Shown here: positions 21,859 to 31,846 of the stretch, in pieces
Layout: each line of letters begins with the position of its first letter
How positions within the stretch are numbered: the first letter of the stretch is position 1
NCBI GenBank assembly: GCA_019752335.1
Contig: JAIEMJ010000001.1
Span: 269,088 to 333,087, forward strand
From: Bryobacteraceae bacterium
GTDB lineage: Bacteria > Acidobacteriota > Terriglobia > Bryobacterales > Bryobacteraceae
Reading direction: 5' to 3'
Length of the DNA stretch: 64,000 bases
Translations under genes and position numbers: made by a program
Notes under the pieces: model-generated
Database searches by the model: none
The model's input: the letters and a program-made list of their open reading frames with translations, nothing else
What the model was told of the DNA's origin: nothing

Positions 21859-23721
21859 ATGATGCGCATCCTGCTGGCTCTCGCTTTTACGGTCCCCGCC
21901 CTGGCCCAAGGCCTGGACTGGGTGAAGGCCAACTACACCAAATACGAATACCGCGTTCCCATGCGGGACGGCATCCGGCTGTTCACTTCGGTGTATCTGC
22001 CCAAGGACCAGTCCGAGCCGTGGCCGATCATGCTGAATCGCACGCCCTACGGCGTTGCGCCCTACGGCGCTGACCAATACCGCGAGCAGATGGGCACCAA
22101 CCCCTGGCTCGCCAAGGACAAGTACATCTTCGTTTTCCAGGACGTCCGCGGCACCCGCATGAGCGAAGGCCAGTTCACCAACATGACACCGCATAAGGAC
22201 ACCAAGTCCGCGCGCGACTTCGACGAAAGCACGGACACCTACGACACCATCGACTGGCTGGTGAAGCACCTCCCCAACAACAGCGCCAAAGTCTGCACGT
22301 GGGGATCGTCCTATCCGGGCTTCTACACCGCGGCCGGCATGATCGACGCCCACCCCGCGCACAAGTGCGCCATCCCCCAAGCCCCCATCATGGACTGGTT
22401 CACCGGCGACGACTTCCACCACAATGGCGCCCTCTTTCTGCCCCACGCCTTCAACTTCCTGGCCAGCTTCGGCCGTCCGCGCCCCGAACCTCGACCCACG
22501 GCCGCTGATCGCTTTGACCACAAGACGCCCGACGGCTACGACTTTTTTCTGCGGATGGGCCCGCTTGTCAATGCCAACGAAAAGTACTTTAAGAACGACG
22601 TCGCCTTCTGGAACGAGATGATGAAGAACGACACCTACACCGACTTCTGGAAGTCCCGCAATCTCCGTCCGCATGTGAAGGGCGTGAAACCCGCCGTGCT
22701 CACCGTCGGCGGCTGGTTCGACGCCGAGAATCTCTATGGCGCCCTGCAGCTCTTTAAGACCCTTGAAAAGCAGAGCCCCGCCACCGAACAAACGCTGGTG
22801 ATGGGTCCCTGGTGCCATGGCTGCTGGTACCGGTCCGGGACCGGCGAGCAACTCGGCGACATTCGCTTCAACGCCAAGACCGGGCCCTGGTATCAGGAGT
22901 TCGTCGAGTTTCCCTTTGTCCGGAAGCATCTGAAGTCCGCCGGTGACTGGAAACATGCGAAGACGATTCTGTTTGAGACGGGCGCCAACCAATGGCGTCG
23001 CGGCGATGTCTGGCCTCCGGCGAATGCGCAGCCCAAGACCTTCTACCTCCGCGCCAACGGCACCCTCAGTCAGGAAGCGCCTTCCGAAGCCGCGGCCTTT
23101 GACGAGTACGTCAGCGACCCTGCCAGGCCCGTCCCCTATGTCGACAAGACCGGCCCGGGCATGCTCGTGGAGTACATGACCGGCGACCAGCGCTTCGCCT
23201 CGCGCCGTACCGACGTGCTCACCTACATGACCGGCGTGCTCGAAGACGACCTCACGCTCACCGGCGACATCACGCACAGCCTTTGGGCGTCGACCACCGG
23301 CACGGACTCAGACTTCATCGTCAAGGTGGTCGACGTTTACCCGGACGACTATCCGGACCCCGACCCCAATCCCACCCGAGTCCGCATGGGCGGCTATCAG
23401 CAGTTGGTGCGCGGCGAAGTGATGCGCGGCAAGTTCCGCGCGGGTTTTGAGAAACCCATGCCCTTTGAGCCCGGCCAACCGGCCAAGGTGGAGTTCACCG
23501 TCAACGACATCTTTCATACCTTCCGCGCCGGCCACCGGCTGATGATTCAGATTCAGAGCACCTGGTTCCCGCTGGTGGACCGGAACCCGCAGCAATTCCT
23601 CAATATCAACCAGGCTAAGGAGACTGACTTCCGCCGCGCCACGCAGCGGATTTACCGCTCGACGGCGATGCCGACTCAGGTCCGGGTCCGGGTTCTGCCG
23701 GGGCCCTCCCAATCGAGATAA
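21859..23721 (+). CDS. CocE/NonD family alpha/beta hydrolase (X-Pro dipeptidyl-peptidase type)
   Basis: 620 aa from MMRILLALAFTVPALAQ, a signal peptide. Hydrolase part with the nucleophile elbow GSSYPG after VCTW near residue 150 and a jelly-roll C-terminal domain (MLVEYMTGDQRFASRRTDVL, FRAGHRLMIQIQSTWFPLVD). Family members hydrolyse acyl or peptide bonds such as X-Pro-linked peptides, cocaine esters or beta-lactam amides; the substrate is not predictable. Divergent from the haem/FGE gene. Confidence 0.9.
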   Translation: MMRILLALAFTVPALAQGLDWVKANYTKYEYRVPMRDGIRLFTSVYLPKDQSEPWPIMLNRTPYGVAPYGADQYREQMGTNPWLAKDKYIFVFQDVRGTRMSEGQFTNMTPHKDTKSARDFDESTDTYDTIDWLVKHLPNNSAKVCTWGSSYPGFYTAAGMIDAHPAHKCAIPQAPIMDWFTGDDFHHNGALFLPHAFNFLASFGRPRPEPRPTAADRFDHKTPDGYDFFLRMGPLVNANEKYFKNDVAFWNEMMKNDTYTDFWKSRNLRPHVKGVKPAVLTVGGWFDAENLYGALQLFKTLEKQSPATEQTLVMGPWCHGCWYRSGTGEQLGDIRFNAKTGPWYQEFVEFPFVRKHLKSAGDWKHAKTILFETGANQWRRGDVWPPANAQPKTFYLRANGTLSQEAPSEAAAFDEYVSDPARPVPYVDKTGPGMLVEYMTGDQRFASRRTDVLTYMTGVLEDDLTLTGDITHSLWASTTGTDSDFIVKVVDVYPDDYPDPDPNPTRVRMGGYQQLVRGEVMRGKFRAGFEKPMPFEPGQPAKVEFTVNDIFHTFRAGHRLMIQIQSTWFPLVDRNPQQFLNINQAKETDFRRATQRIYRSTAMPTQVRVRVLPGPSQSR

Positions 23722-23741
23722 GATGATGGGCAACCGAGTGT

Positions 23742-23818
23742 GCGCCTGTAGCTCAGCTGGATAGAGCAAATGGCTTCGAACCATTAGGTCGGGAGTTCGA
23801 ATCTCTCCGGGCGCACCA
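23742..23818 (+). tRNA. tRNA-Arg (anticodon TCG)
   Basis: 77 bases including an encoded CCA. Acceptor arms GCGCCTG and CGGGCGC pair; D stem GCTC/GAGC; anticodon stem AATGG/CCATT with loop CTTCGAA, giving anticodon TCG; T stem GGGAG/CTCTC with TTCGAAT loop. Reads CGA (and CGG) arginine codons. Confidence 0.95.
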
Positions 23819-23873
23819 ACTTAAGTAGTTCCCCCTTTACTTTCGTGACGGGTAGAGATAGGGTAGGGACGTT

Positions 23874-25337
23874 TTGCCGCATCTGAGGACCACATTTCTC
23901 GTAGTGTCGTTCTACATCGGAGCCATTGTTTGCTCCCTGACGCCGCTGGTCTGCGCGGCGATCGCGACGACGTTACCCCTGGCTGAGTTGATCCTCTTCG
24001 GGCCCTGGCTCGCCGCCATCGCGGCTGGCGCAGGCCTCATCGCCTGGGCCGTCGTACCCCGGAAGTCACCCTCCGCCCTGGACGGCATTCCGCTCAACCC
24101 GGCGCAGCAGCCCGCCCTGGCGGCTTTCCTCGAAGAGGTGGCGCAGCGTACCGGCCAGCCCTTGCCGTCGCTGGTGCTGCTCACCGCCGATGCCCGCACG
24201 GCTACGGGCTTTTATTCTGGCTTCGCGGGCATTGGCAGCCAGCGGGTCCTCTCGATCGGCCTGCCGTACTTCGCGGTGCTGGAGCGCGAGGAACTTGCGG
24301 CGTTGATGGCTCACGAACTCGGCCACTTCTATCAGGGCAGCATGTTTGCCTGGGCCTGGATCGTGGAGACGCAACGCGCGGTGGCGCGGCTCTTCGGCGC
24401 GCTCGAACGTTGGGCTCCCCGCCTGATCCCGGTCTTCCAACTGATCTTCGAGCCCTTCGTCCGCGCCTGTCTCGCTGCCTCCCGCCGGCAGGAGTTCGCG
24501 GCGGATCGCTTTGCCGCGGGCTATTACGGCTCGGATGTCGTGCAAAGTGTGCTGGCCAAGAATCAGCGTCTTGCGTTTGAGTTCCATATCTTCTTTGAAA
24601 GCGAAATGCTGCCCTTGCTGCGCGGCGGCTGGGCGCCGCCGCTGTTGTCCGGCTTCCATGACTTCAGCCGCCGTTTCCGTCCGGGCACCGTATTGAACTT
24701 TTTGAGTGAAGTCCCCGTGGAGTTGATGCATCAGCCCGACGCGGCGTCGAGTGACGAAGCGGCCTTCGACACCCATCCCAGCGTCCAGACGCGGATTGAA
24801 GCGGTGGACCAGCAGCCCGACGCCACCGGGATTCAGTCTCATCCGTCCCTGGCGCTGCTGCTCGACGTGGAAGAACTGGAAGGCCGCCTGATGGCCTGGG
24901 AAGCCCGCAAACGCGGCTTACCGGCCCTCCAGCCGCTCGCCTGGAACCAGGTGCTGCCACGCTTCTACCGTCCGCGCTGGGAGGTCGCCGCCGAGGGCCA
25001 TGGCTTCGACGGTCAGACGGTGGCGCAATTACCCCAAATCATCGACAGCGCTGGCGTTGAGCTAGTGGGCGCCCAGTTCGCCAACGGCGTCCGCGAGCGG
25101 CTCCAGCACATCGCAGAAACGCTCTGCGCCGCCCTCGAACGCGACGGCTGGCAAGCCGAACTCCGCGCCCCGGGCGGACCCATCGTCATGCGCAAAGCCG
25201 ACCGCGCGGTGGAGCCCTTCACGGTCATCTCCCGTTTAGCTTGGAAGCAGATCGCTTTCTTTGAGTGGGAAGACGAATGCGCCGAACTCGGCATCGCCAA
25301 TCTGGTGCTAGTCGCGCCGACGCTGCAACGCGCGTAG
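23874..25337 (+). CDS. M48 family zinc metalloprotease
   Basis: 487 aa from a TTG. Two N-terminal membrane segments (residues 5-32 and 40-62), then the zinc motif HELGH at 147-151 and the third ligand in RRQEFAADRFAAGYY, as in HtpX/BepA-like proteases. DTHPSVQTRIEAV is also typical. The C-terminal 150 residues are not recognised. Membrane quality-control role is inferred from family. Confidence 0.9.
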   Translation: MPHLRTTFLVVSFYIGAIVCSLTPLVCAAIATTLPLAELILFGPWLAAIAAGAGLIAWAVVPRKSPSALDGIPLNPAQQPALAAFLEEVAQRTGQPLPSLVLLTADARTATGFYSGFAGIGSQRVLSIGLPYFAVLEREELAALMAHELGHFYQGSMFAWAWIVETQRAVARLFGALERWAPRLIPVFQLIFEPFVRACLAASRRQEFAADRFAAGYYGSDVVQSVLAKNQRLAFEFHIFFESEMLPLLRGGWAPPLLSGFHDFSRRFRPGTVLNFLSEVPVELMHQPDAASSDEAAFDTHPSVQTRIEAVDQQPDATGIQSHPSLALLLDVEELEGRLMAWEARKRGLPALQPLAWNQVLPRFYRPRWEVAAEGHGFDGQTVAQLPQIIDSAGVELVGAQFANGVRERLQHIAETLCAALERDGWQAELRAPGGPIVMRKADRAVEPFTVISRLAWKQIAFFEWEDECAELGIANLVLVAPTLQRA

Positions 25338-25377
25338 CCCATGCCGATTCGTGTTGGCCTTTCGCGGTGCTATCAGG

Positions 25378-26064
25378 CTAAGGGGTGGGCGGTTCCCAGT
25401 CGGCGGGGCGGCCGAGGTTGATGTTGATGCGGCGCTGGAAGGCGCGGCGGTTGGCTTCGGCGGCTACTTCTTCCGGAGTCGGCTGGGGTTTGGGTTCGTT
25501 TGGGGTGATTTCTGTTTCGGATTTGGGTTCGATTGGGGTGGGCTCTGGTTCCGCTGGCTGCGCTATGCGTTGGGCTTGTAAGTCGCGGAGATCTTTGAGG
25601 CAGTTGCGGTAGAGGCGATTGAGTTGGGCATCGTAGCGGAGGTAGAGTTTCAAGATTTGCTCGGATTTGGCGATGCCGTTGGCGAGGTGGGCGCGGGGGT
25701 CGGCGTTGGGGAGGGTTTTGCGGAATTCTTTCTCGTCCTTCGCGATGGCGACTTCGAGTTGGGCGGCTTCGGCGGCCCAGAGCCTTTGTTGGCGGAACTT
25801 GGCGAAGACGGCTTCGGTGAGTAAGTCGAGTTCGTGTTGGCCTTGGGGGGAGTAAGTGGCCAGATATTGGTTGAGCATGCCTAAGTACTGGTCTTTGTCT
25901 TCCATTTGCAGGAAACACGCTGCGGCGAGCGGGTTGCGGTTGAGACTGGAGAGTCCGTGGGTGGTGGCGTTTTGCGCGGAGCGGGCTTTGCCTTCGGGGG
26001 TTCTGGGACCCGTGGAGCCTAGCGCATTGCGGCGATTGGCTTCGATTCGTTTTTTGGATGACAT
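25378..26064 (-). CDS. Repeated-module ORF A, copy 1
   Basis: 228 aa from the ATG at 26064 (AAAGGAA upstream); an upstream in-frame start would add residues encoded by the hairpin spacer. N-terminus MSSKKRIEANRRNALGSTGP then TPEGKARSAQNATTHGLSS, a motif known from multicopy hypothetical proteins in acidobacteria and other soil bacteria. Helical middle, then a Pro/Glu/Thr-rich low-complexity stretch with repeats of PxEPK. Function unknown. Copy 2 is at 50401-51096. Confidence 0.75.
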   Translation of the reverse strand: MSSKKRIEANRRNALGSTGPRTPEGKARSAQNATTHGLSSLNRNPLAAACFLQMEDKDQYLGMLNQYLATYSPQGQHELDLLTEAVFAKFRQQRLWAAEAAQLEVAIAKDEKEFRKTLPNADPRAHLANGIAKSEQILKLYLRYDAQLNRLYRNCLKDLRDLQAQRIAQPAEPEPTPIEPKSETEITPNEPKPQPTPEEVAAEANRRAFQRRININLGRPADWEPPTP

Positions 26065-26091
26065 GTGGTTCCTTTCGGTGTGTTGGTTTTT

Positions 26092-26111
26092 GTCGGGCCG
26101 GGGGGCCCGAC
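26092..26111. repeat. Perfect hairpin between module ORFs, copy 1
   Basis: Arms GTCGGGCC and GGCCCGAC with a GGGG loop, sitting between ORF B and ORF A. Could be an attenuator or a REP-like element. The same hairpin is at 51124-51143 with a tandem second unit beside it. Confidence 0.8.
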
Positions 26112-26405
26112 TCACAGGGGCATGGTGCCTGGGGGGACGTCGCGGTTTTCCAGGCCTTGGAGGGTCTCGCGGGTGCTGCGGATGGCTTCGATGGCGGCGT
26201 CGTGGGCGGCGGGGTGTTTGATCAATACCTCGAGAATGGCCTCGTAGAAGATGGGCCAGGTTTCGAGGTCAGAGGGAATATAAGCGGGGTTATCGGCTTT
26301 TACCAGGTGAATTTCGTAGGTCTGGTTGCCATGGGTTCGTTTGGGCGAATAAGCAGACGGCGGCGTGTCCGTACGGAATTGATGACAGTAGATGATTTCA
26401 GGCAT
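26112..26405 (-). CDS. Repeated-module ORF B, copy 1
   Basis: 97 aa; AGGAG ribosome site 7 bases before the ATG. MPEIIYCHQFRTDTPPSAYS at the start, no recognised domain. Copy 2 at 51172-51465 differs at only two residues in the visible protein (ST to NT and RE to RK near position 77-81). Upstream partner of ORF A in both copies. Confidence 0.75.
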   Translation of the reverse strand: MPEIIYCHQFRTDTPPSAYSPKRTHGNQTYEIHLVKADNPAYIPSDLETWPIFYEAILEVLIKHPAAHDAAIEAIRSTRETLQGLENRDVPPGTMPL

Positions 26406-26531
26406 AGCTCGGTTCTCCTGATTTCAATTTATCGGGGAGAGGCAAGAATCTGACTGGTGTTCGCAGGTAAGTACATGAAACCAGGGGCAATAAAATAGTA
26501 AAATTGTCGTCATCCTAATTCGCGAAAGATA

Positions 26532-26669
26532 CTGGCTGGCGAACTGGACCGCGTTTCCCAGACCCTCAGCGGCCGCATCCGGCAATTGGCCGAGCGCTAC
26601 GCCACCCCGTTGCCGCAGCTTACGGAGGAAGTCGCGGTGCTGGCGGCCCGGGTTGATGGGCACCTTCGG
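26532..26669 (+). pseudogene. C-terminal tail fragment of a foreign HsdM
   Basis: Open frame reads GELDRVSQTLSGRIRQLAE then YATPLPQLTEEVAVLAARVD, the typical last 45 residues of type I DNA methylases of a subfamily different from the hsdM at 27.7 kb. No start codon and no catalytic domain. It runs directly into the palindrome at 26677. Confidence 0.7.
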
Positions 26670-26676
26670 AGGGAGG

Positions 26677-26698
26677 GGACAGACCAGGAGGTCTGTCC
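26677..26698. repeat. Palindromic element, copy 1
   Basis: Arms GGACAGACC and GGTCTGTCC with an AGGA loop, followed by TACA. The same element with the same flanks is at 53330-53351. In both places it joins an HsdM-tail remnant to a YhcG-type remnant. Confidence 0.85.
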
Positions 26699-26702
26699 TA
26701 CA

Positions 26703-27657
26703 CGGATAATTGAAACCTCGGGTTATGGGAAATTGCTGGAGCAGATTTCCGGCACTCGTACGGCGGGCCAGGCTCGGGCGGCGCAGGCGGTGAATACCCA
26801 GCTGATCGAAACCTATTGGCAGGTGGGGCGGCACATCGTCGAGTTTGAGCAGGCGGGGAATCTGCGCGCCGAATACGGCAAAGCACTGCTATCCCAACTG
26901 GCCGCGGATCTGGGCGTGCGGCATGGCAAGGGCTTTAACCGCAGCAATTTGATATACATGCGCATGTTTTACCTGCGTTACCCAATAAGTGCGATGCCAT
27001 CGCACTTATTGAGTTGGTCGCATTATCTGGAACTGCTGAAGCTCGACGACGACCTGGAGCGCGGCTTCTACGAGAAGCAGGCCATTGCCGAACGCTGGTC
27101 CGTGGCCGAACTGAAGCGGTAAAAGGCCTCTTCCCTCTTTCTGCGCCTTGCGGCCTCGAAGGACAAGGCGGGCATTCTGCAATTGGCTGCGCAAGGCCAG
27201 GTGGTGGCGCAACCCGCCGATCTGCTGCGTGAGCCCTACATCTTCGAGTTCCTCAAGATCCCGGAGCCCTACCGGGTCTCCGAGACCGACCTCGAAACCC
27301 TGCTTTGTGACCATCTGCAGCCCTTCCTGCTGGAACAACACGCACTACCGGGTAGATCTGGTCTTCTACCACCGCATCCTGCGCTGTTTCGTGCTGCTCG
27401 ACCTGAATCTGGGCGAGGTCCGGCATGACGATATCGGCCAGATGAACCTCTATCTGGGCTACTTCGCCCACGAGGAGAATGTGGAAGGCGACAACCCGCC
27501 CATCGGCCTCATCCTCAGCCGCCAGAAGGACGAGTTGCTGGTGGAGTATGCCACTTATGGGATGAACAGCCAGGTTTTTGTGTACCAGCTTTATTTGCCG
27601 GACCGTGAGTCGTTGAAGGCTGAGATCGAGCGCACGCTGGCGGAGGCCGGGCGATGA
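26703..27657 (+). pseudogene. Broken YhcG-type (DUF1016) PDDEXK nuclease gene
   Basis: N-terminal helical domain (NTQLIETYWQVGRHIVEFEQ, LSQLAADLGVRHGKGF, SWSHYLELLKLDDDLERGFY) followed by the nuclease domain. The reading is broken twice: an in-frame TAA at 27120-27122 right after VAELKR, after which the same frame continues LFLRLAASKDKAGILQLAAQ; and a frame change near 27336, where about 15 residues of the expected nuclease core are missing before HYRVDLVFYHRILRCFVLL. The natural start is lost at the palindrome. Intact members are restriction- or toxin-like nucleases in defence islands. Confidence 0.85.
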
Positions 27658-27695
27658 GGGGGCTTGACGCGCTAGCATCAGGAGAGTAATTGCCC

Positions 27696-29241
<1,546 letters not shown>

Positions 29242-29252
<11 letters not shown>

Positions 29253-30522
29253 AATCGAGAAATGGCGGCGAGTCAGGCTTGGAGATCTTATAAAGGTCGC
29301 CCATGGTTGGCCGTTTAAGAGCGAATTTTTTACTGATGTGAGACTTGGACGGCCCATTGTCGTTAGCATCGGAAATTTTAACTATTCCGGCGGCTTTCGA
29401 TTTGAATCTACGGCCGTGAAAGAGTATGCCTCGAGCTATCCCAAAGACTACGAGCTAGCGCCGGGCGATATTCTGCTTGTGATGACCTGTCAAACCTCAG
29501 GCGGGGAGATTCTTGGCATCCCCGGCAGAATTCCGGACGACGGAAATACCTATCTCCATAACCAGCGAATGGGAAAGATTGTCATAAAAGACCCCGCTCG
29601 GGTGGACCCAGATTTCATCTATTACCTCGCCCTTTGGCCGTTCTTCAATAGAGAGCTATATGTTAGCGGTACGGGCACAAAGATACTCCATACTTCGCCC
29701 GGACGGATCGAGAATTTTGAATTTGACCTTCCCTCGCTCCCTGAGCAGAGAGCCATTGGTCGAACTCTCCGTTCCCTCGACGACAAGATCGAATTGAACC
29801 GGCGGATGAACGCGACGCTGGAGGCGATGGCGCGGGCGCTGTTCCAGAGCTGGTTCGTGGATTTCGACCCCGTCCGCGCCAAACTCGACGGCCGCCAGCC
29901 CCCCGGCCTCGACCCCGCCACCGCCGCCCTCTTCCCCAACCACTTTGAGCACGTTCCCGGTAGTATCATTCCGAAGGGTTGGGAGCTCAGCCGGTGGGGG
30001 GATATTGCCACGCTTGAATATGGCAGGAGTCTGCGAGACTACGCCAATTCCGAAGGCCAGTACCGGGTCTTCGGAACGAATGGGCCGATTGGTTTTACGG
30101 ATAAACCGCTGTGTCCTAGCGCCGGAATCGTGATCGGCCGCAAGGGTGCATACCGAGGCGTGCACTTCTCGGCTGAGCCTTTCTTTGTGATTGACACCGC
30201 ATTCTATTTGAAGCCAAAGCAGCCGACGGATCTAAAGTGGGCCTACTACGAACTGCTGAGATTCGACATCAACAGCATGGACTCCGGCTCTGCCATACCC
30301 TCGACAAGTCGGGAAGACTTCTACGGAATCCCAGTTCTGGTTCCGCCACCAGAGTTACGCGACGCGTTTGGCCAGATCGTGGGCGGTTGGTCTGCAATGA
30401 GTATCTCGAACAACAATCAATCGCGCACCCTCGGCACCCTGCGCGACACCCTACTTCCCAAGCTGCTTAGCGGAGAACTGAGCGTGGCAAAAGCCGAAGA
30501 ACTCGCCGGGGCCGCTACATGA
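29242..30522 (+). CDS. hsdS: Type I restriction-modification system specificity subunit
   Basis: 426 aa. Two target-recognition domains (about 1-155 and 230-380), each followed by a conserved spacer helix, the first with [20 protein letters not shown] and [17 protein letters not shown], the second with LSNNNQS-like [20 protein letters not shown]. The two TRDs define a bipartite target that cannot be predicted. Overlaps hsdM by 11 bases; lower GC than the neighbours, as usual for TRDs. Confidence 0.94.
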
Positions 30523-31232
30523 GCCAGATCCTGAACCTCTACTGCGATGAGAGTTGCCACTTGGAGCGCGATCATCATCCCGTCATGGTTCTGGGCGTGG
30601 TGTGGTGCCCGCAGGAGAAAGCCCGCGAGATCGCCGTTCGCTTGCGCGAGATCAAAGCGGAACACGGAATCCACAAGGACTTTGAAGTGAAGTGGACCAA
30701 GGTCTCACCCGCCCAACAAGGCTTCTATCTGCACTTACTCGACTATTTCTTTGACGATGACGACCTGCACTTTCGCGGCTGGGTAGCGCACAAAGCCGGC
30801 CTGCAGCACGCGGGCTTCCGGCAAACTCATGATGACTGGTATTACAAGATGATGTTCGGCCTGCTGGAGCCGCTCCTGAGCCCAGACGCCCGCTTCCGTA
30901 TCTACCTCGACAAGAAGGATACGCGCAGTGCCAGCAAAGTGAAGAAGCTGCATGATGTGTTGAGCAACAACCTCTACGACTTCAACCGTTCTATCGTCGA
31001 GCGGGTGCAGGTGGTGGAGTCCCACGCGGTGGAGCAGTTGCAACTGGCTGACCTGCTTCTGGGAGCCGTCGGCTACGTCAACCGCGGACTCAGCACCAGT
31101 TCCGCCAAGAACGCACTCGTGGCCCGCATCCGGGAGCGCAGCGGCTATTCTCTCCTCCGGCCGACCCTGCTGCGCGAGCCCAAGTTCAACACCTTCATTT
31201 GGCGCGGCCGGGCGGGAGACAACGCCGCGTGA
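30519..31232 (+). CDS. DUF3800 domain-containing protein
   Basis: 237 aa. Starts [20 protein letters not shown] and carries the DUF3800 pattern of an acidic N-terminal D-E pair, IYLDKKDTRSASKV and a late QLADLLLGAVGY; an RNase H-like fold has been proposed for the family. Commonly found with restriction systems. Overlaps hsdS by 4 bases, so it belongs to the RM operon. Confidence 0.85.
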   Translation: MSQILNLYCDESCHLERDHHPVMVLGVVWCPQEKAREIAVRLREIKAEHGIHKDFEVKWTKVSPAQQGFYLHLLDYFFDDDDLHFRGWVAHKAGLQHAGFRQTHDDWYYKMMFGLLEPLLSPDARFRIYLDKKDTRSASKVKKLHDVLSNNLYDFNRSIVERVQVVESHAVEQLQLADLLLGAVGYVNRGLSTSSAKNALVARIRERSGYSLLRPTLLREPKFNTFIWRGRAGDNAA

Positions 31233-31735
31233 GCGATAGCTGGTTGCCTCCCCTCGTGCTCCTCGCGGATTTCGGCGGAGACTGGGCCACCTATGAACGC
31301 GTAGTCTACGGGTGGTTCAAACAGGATTTCCTGGCTTCGTTGCCCTCCTGGCCTGGCAAGCGCGTCGGCGTCAAGCGTATCCCATTGAGCGAAGGCAAGG
31401 AGGCGACTTATTGGCATTTCATCTCCGAGGGCAAGGTGGAGGAGGAACGCATCATCGACCTACGGCGCTGCGAGCGAATTCGTTGGCCCCGCCCTACGAT
31501 GGACGCCTTCGTCGAGCGCCGCCCCCTTGCCGACGACCCGATTGTCTGGTGGCGAACGAAACGCGGCAGCGAATGGCGCTATGTCTTGGCACTTCCTGAC
31601 TTCAGCTACTTAGTGGTGGTGGCGGATCGTGGCGACTACGTTCTCCCGTGGACTCAATACCCAATCGACCGTCCGCACCAGCGTGAGAAGTATCGCAAAG
31701 AGTTTACGGAATATTGGGCCGCCCAAAAAGGCTAA
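31229..31735 (+). CDS. Hypothetical protein in RM operon
   Basis: 168 aa from a GTG that overlaps the DUF3800 stop as GTGA. Trp-rich (DWATYERVVYGWF, KEATYWHFISEGK, SEWRYVLALPDFSYLVVVAD). Not recognised; similar small proteins accompany DUF3800 genes. The last part reads as a beta-rich domain. Job in the RM operon is unknown. Confidence 0.6.
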   Translation: MSDSWLPPLVLLADFGGDWATYERVVYGWFKQDFLASLPSWPGKRVGVKRIPLSEGKEATYWHFISEGKVEEERIIDLRRCERIRWPRPTMDAFVERRPLADDPIVWWRTKRGSEWRYVLALPDFSYLVVVADRGDYVLPWTQYPIDRPHQREKYRKEFTEYWAAQKG

Positions 31736-31846
31736 GGCCGCCCCTTACGGAACGGCCTCGTTACTCCTTCAACACCTGGTTGATGAGCTATTGTTAAGTC
31801 TGACAGATTTTCTCGAAAAATCAAGGGGGTCCTGCCCCGCCCGCTG

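Noticed and set aside
21823..23277. An 896-aa minus-strand reading frame extending the haem/FGE gene.
   Set aside because: The extra part is antisense to the CocE hydrolase, has no homology, and the start at 21822 gives a clean signal peptide.
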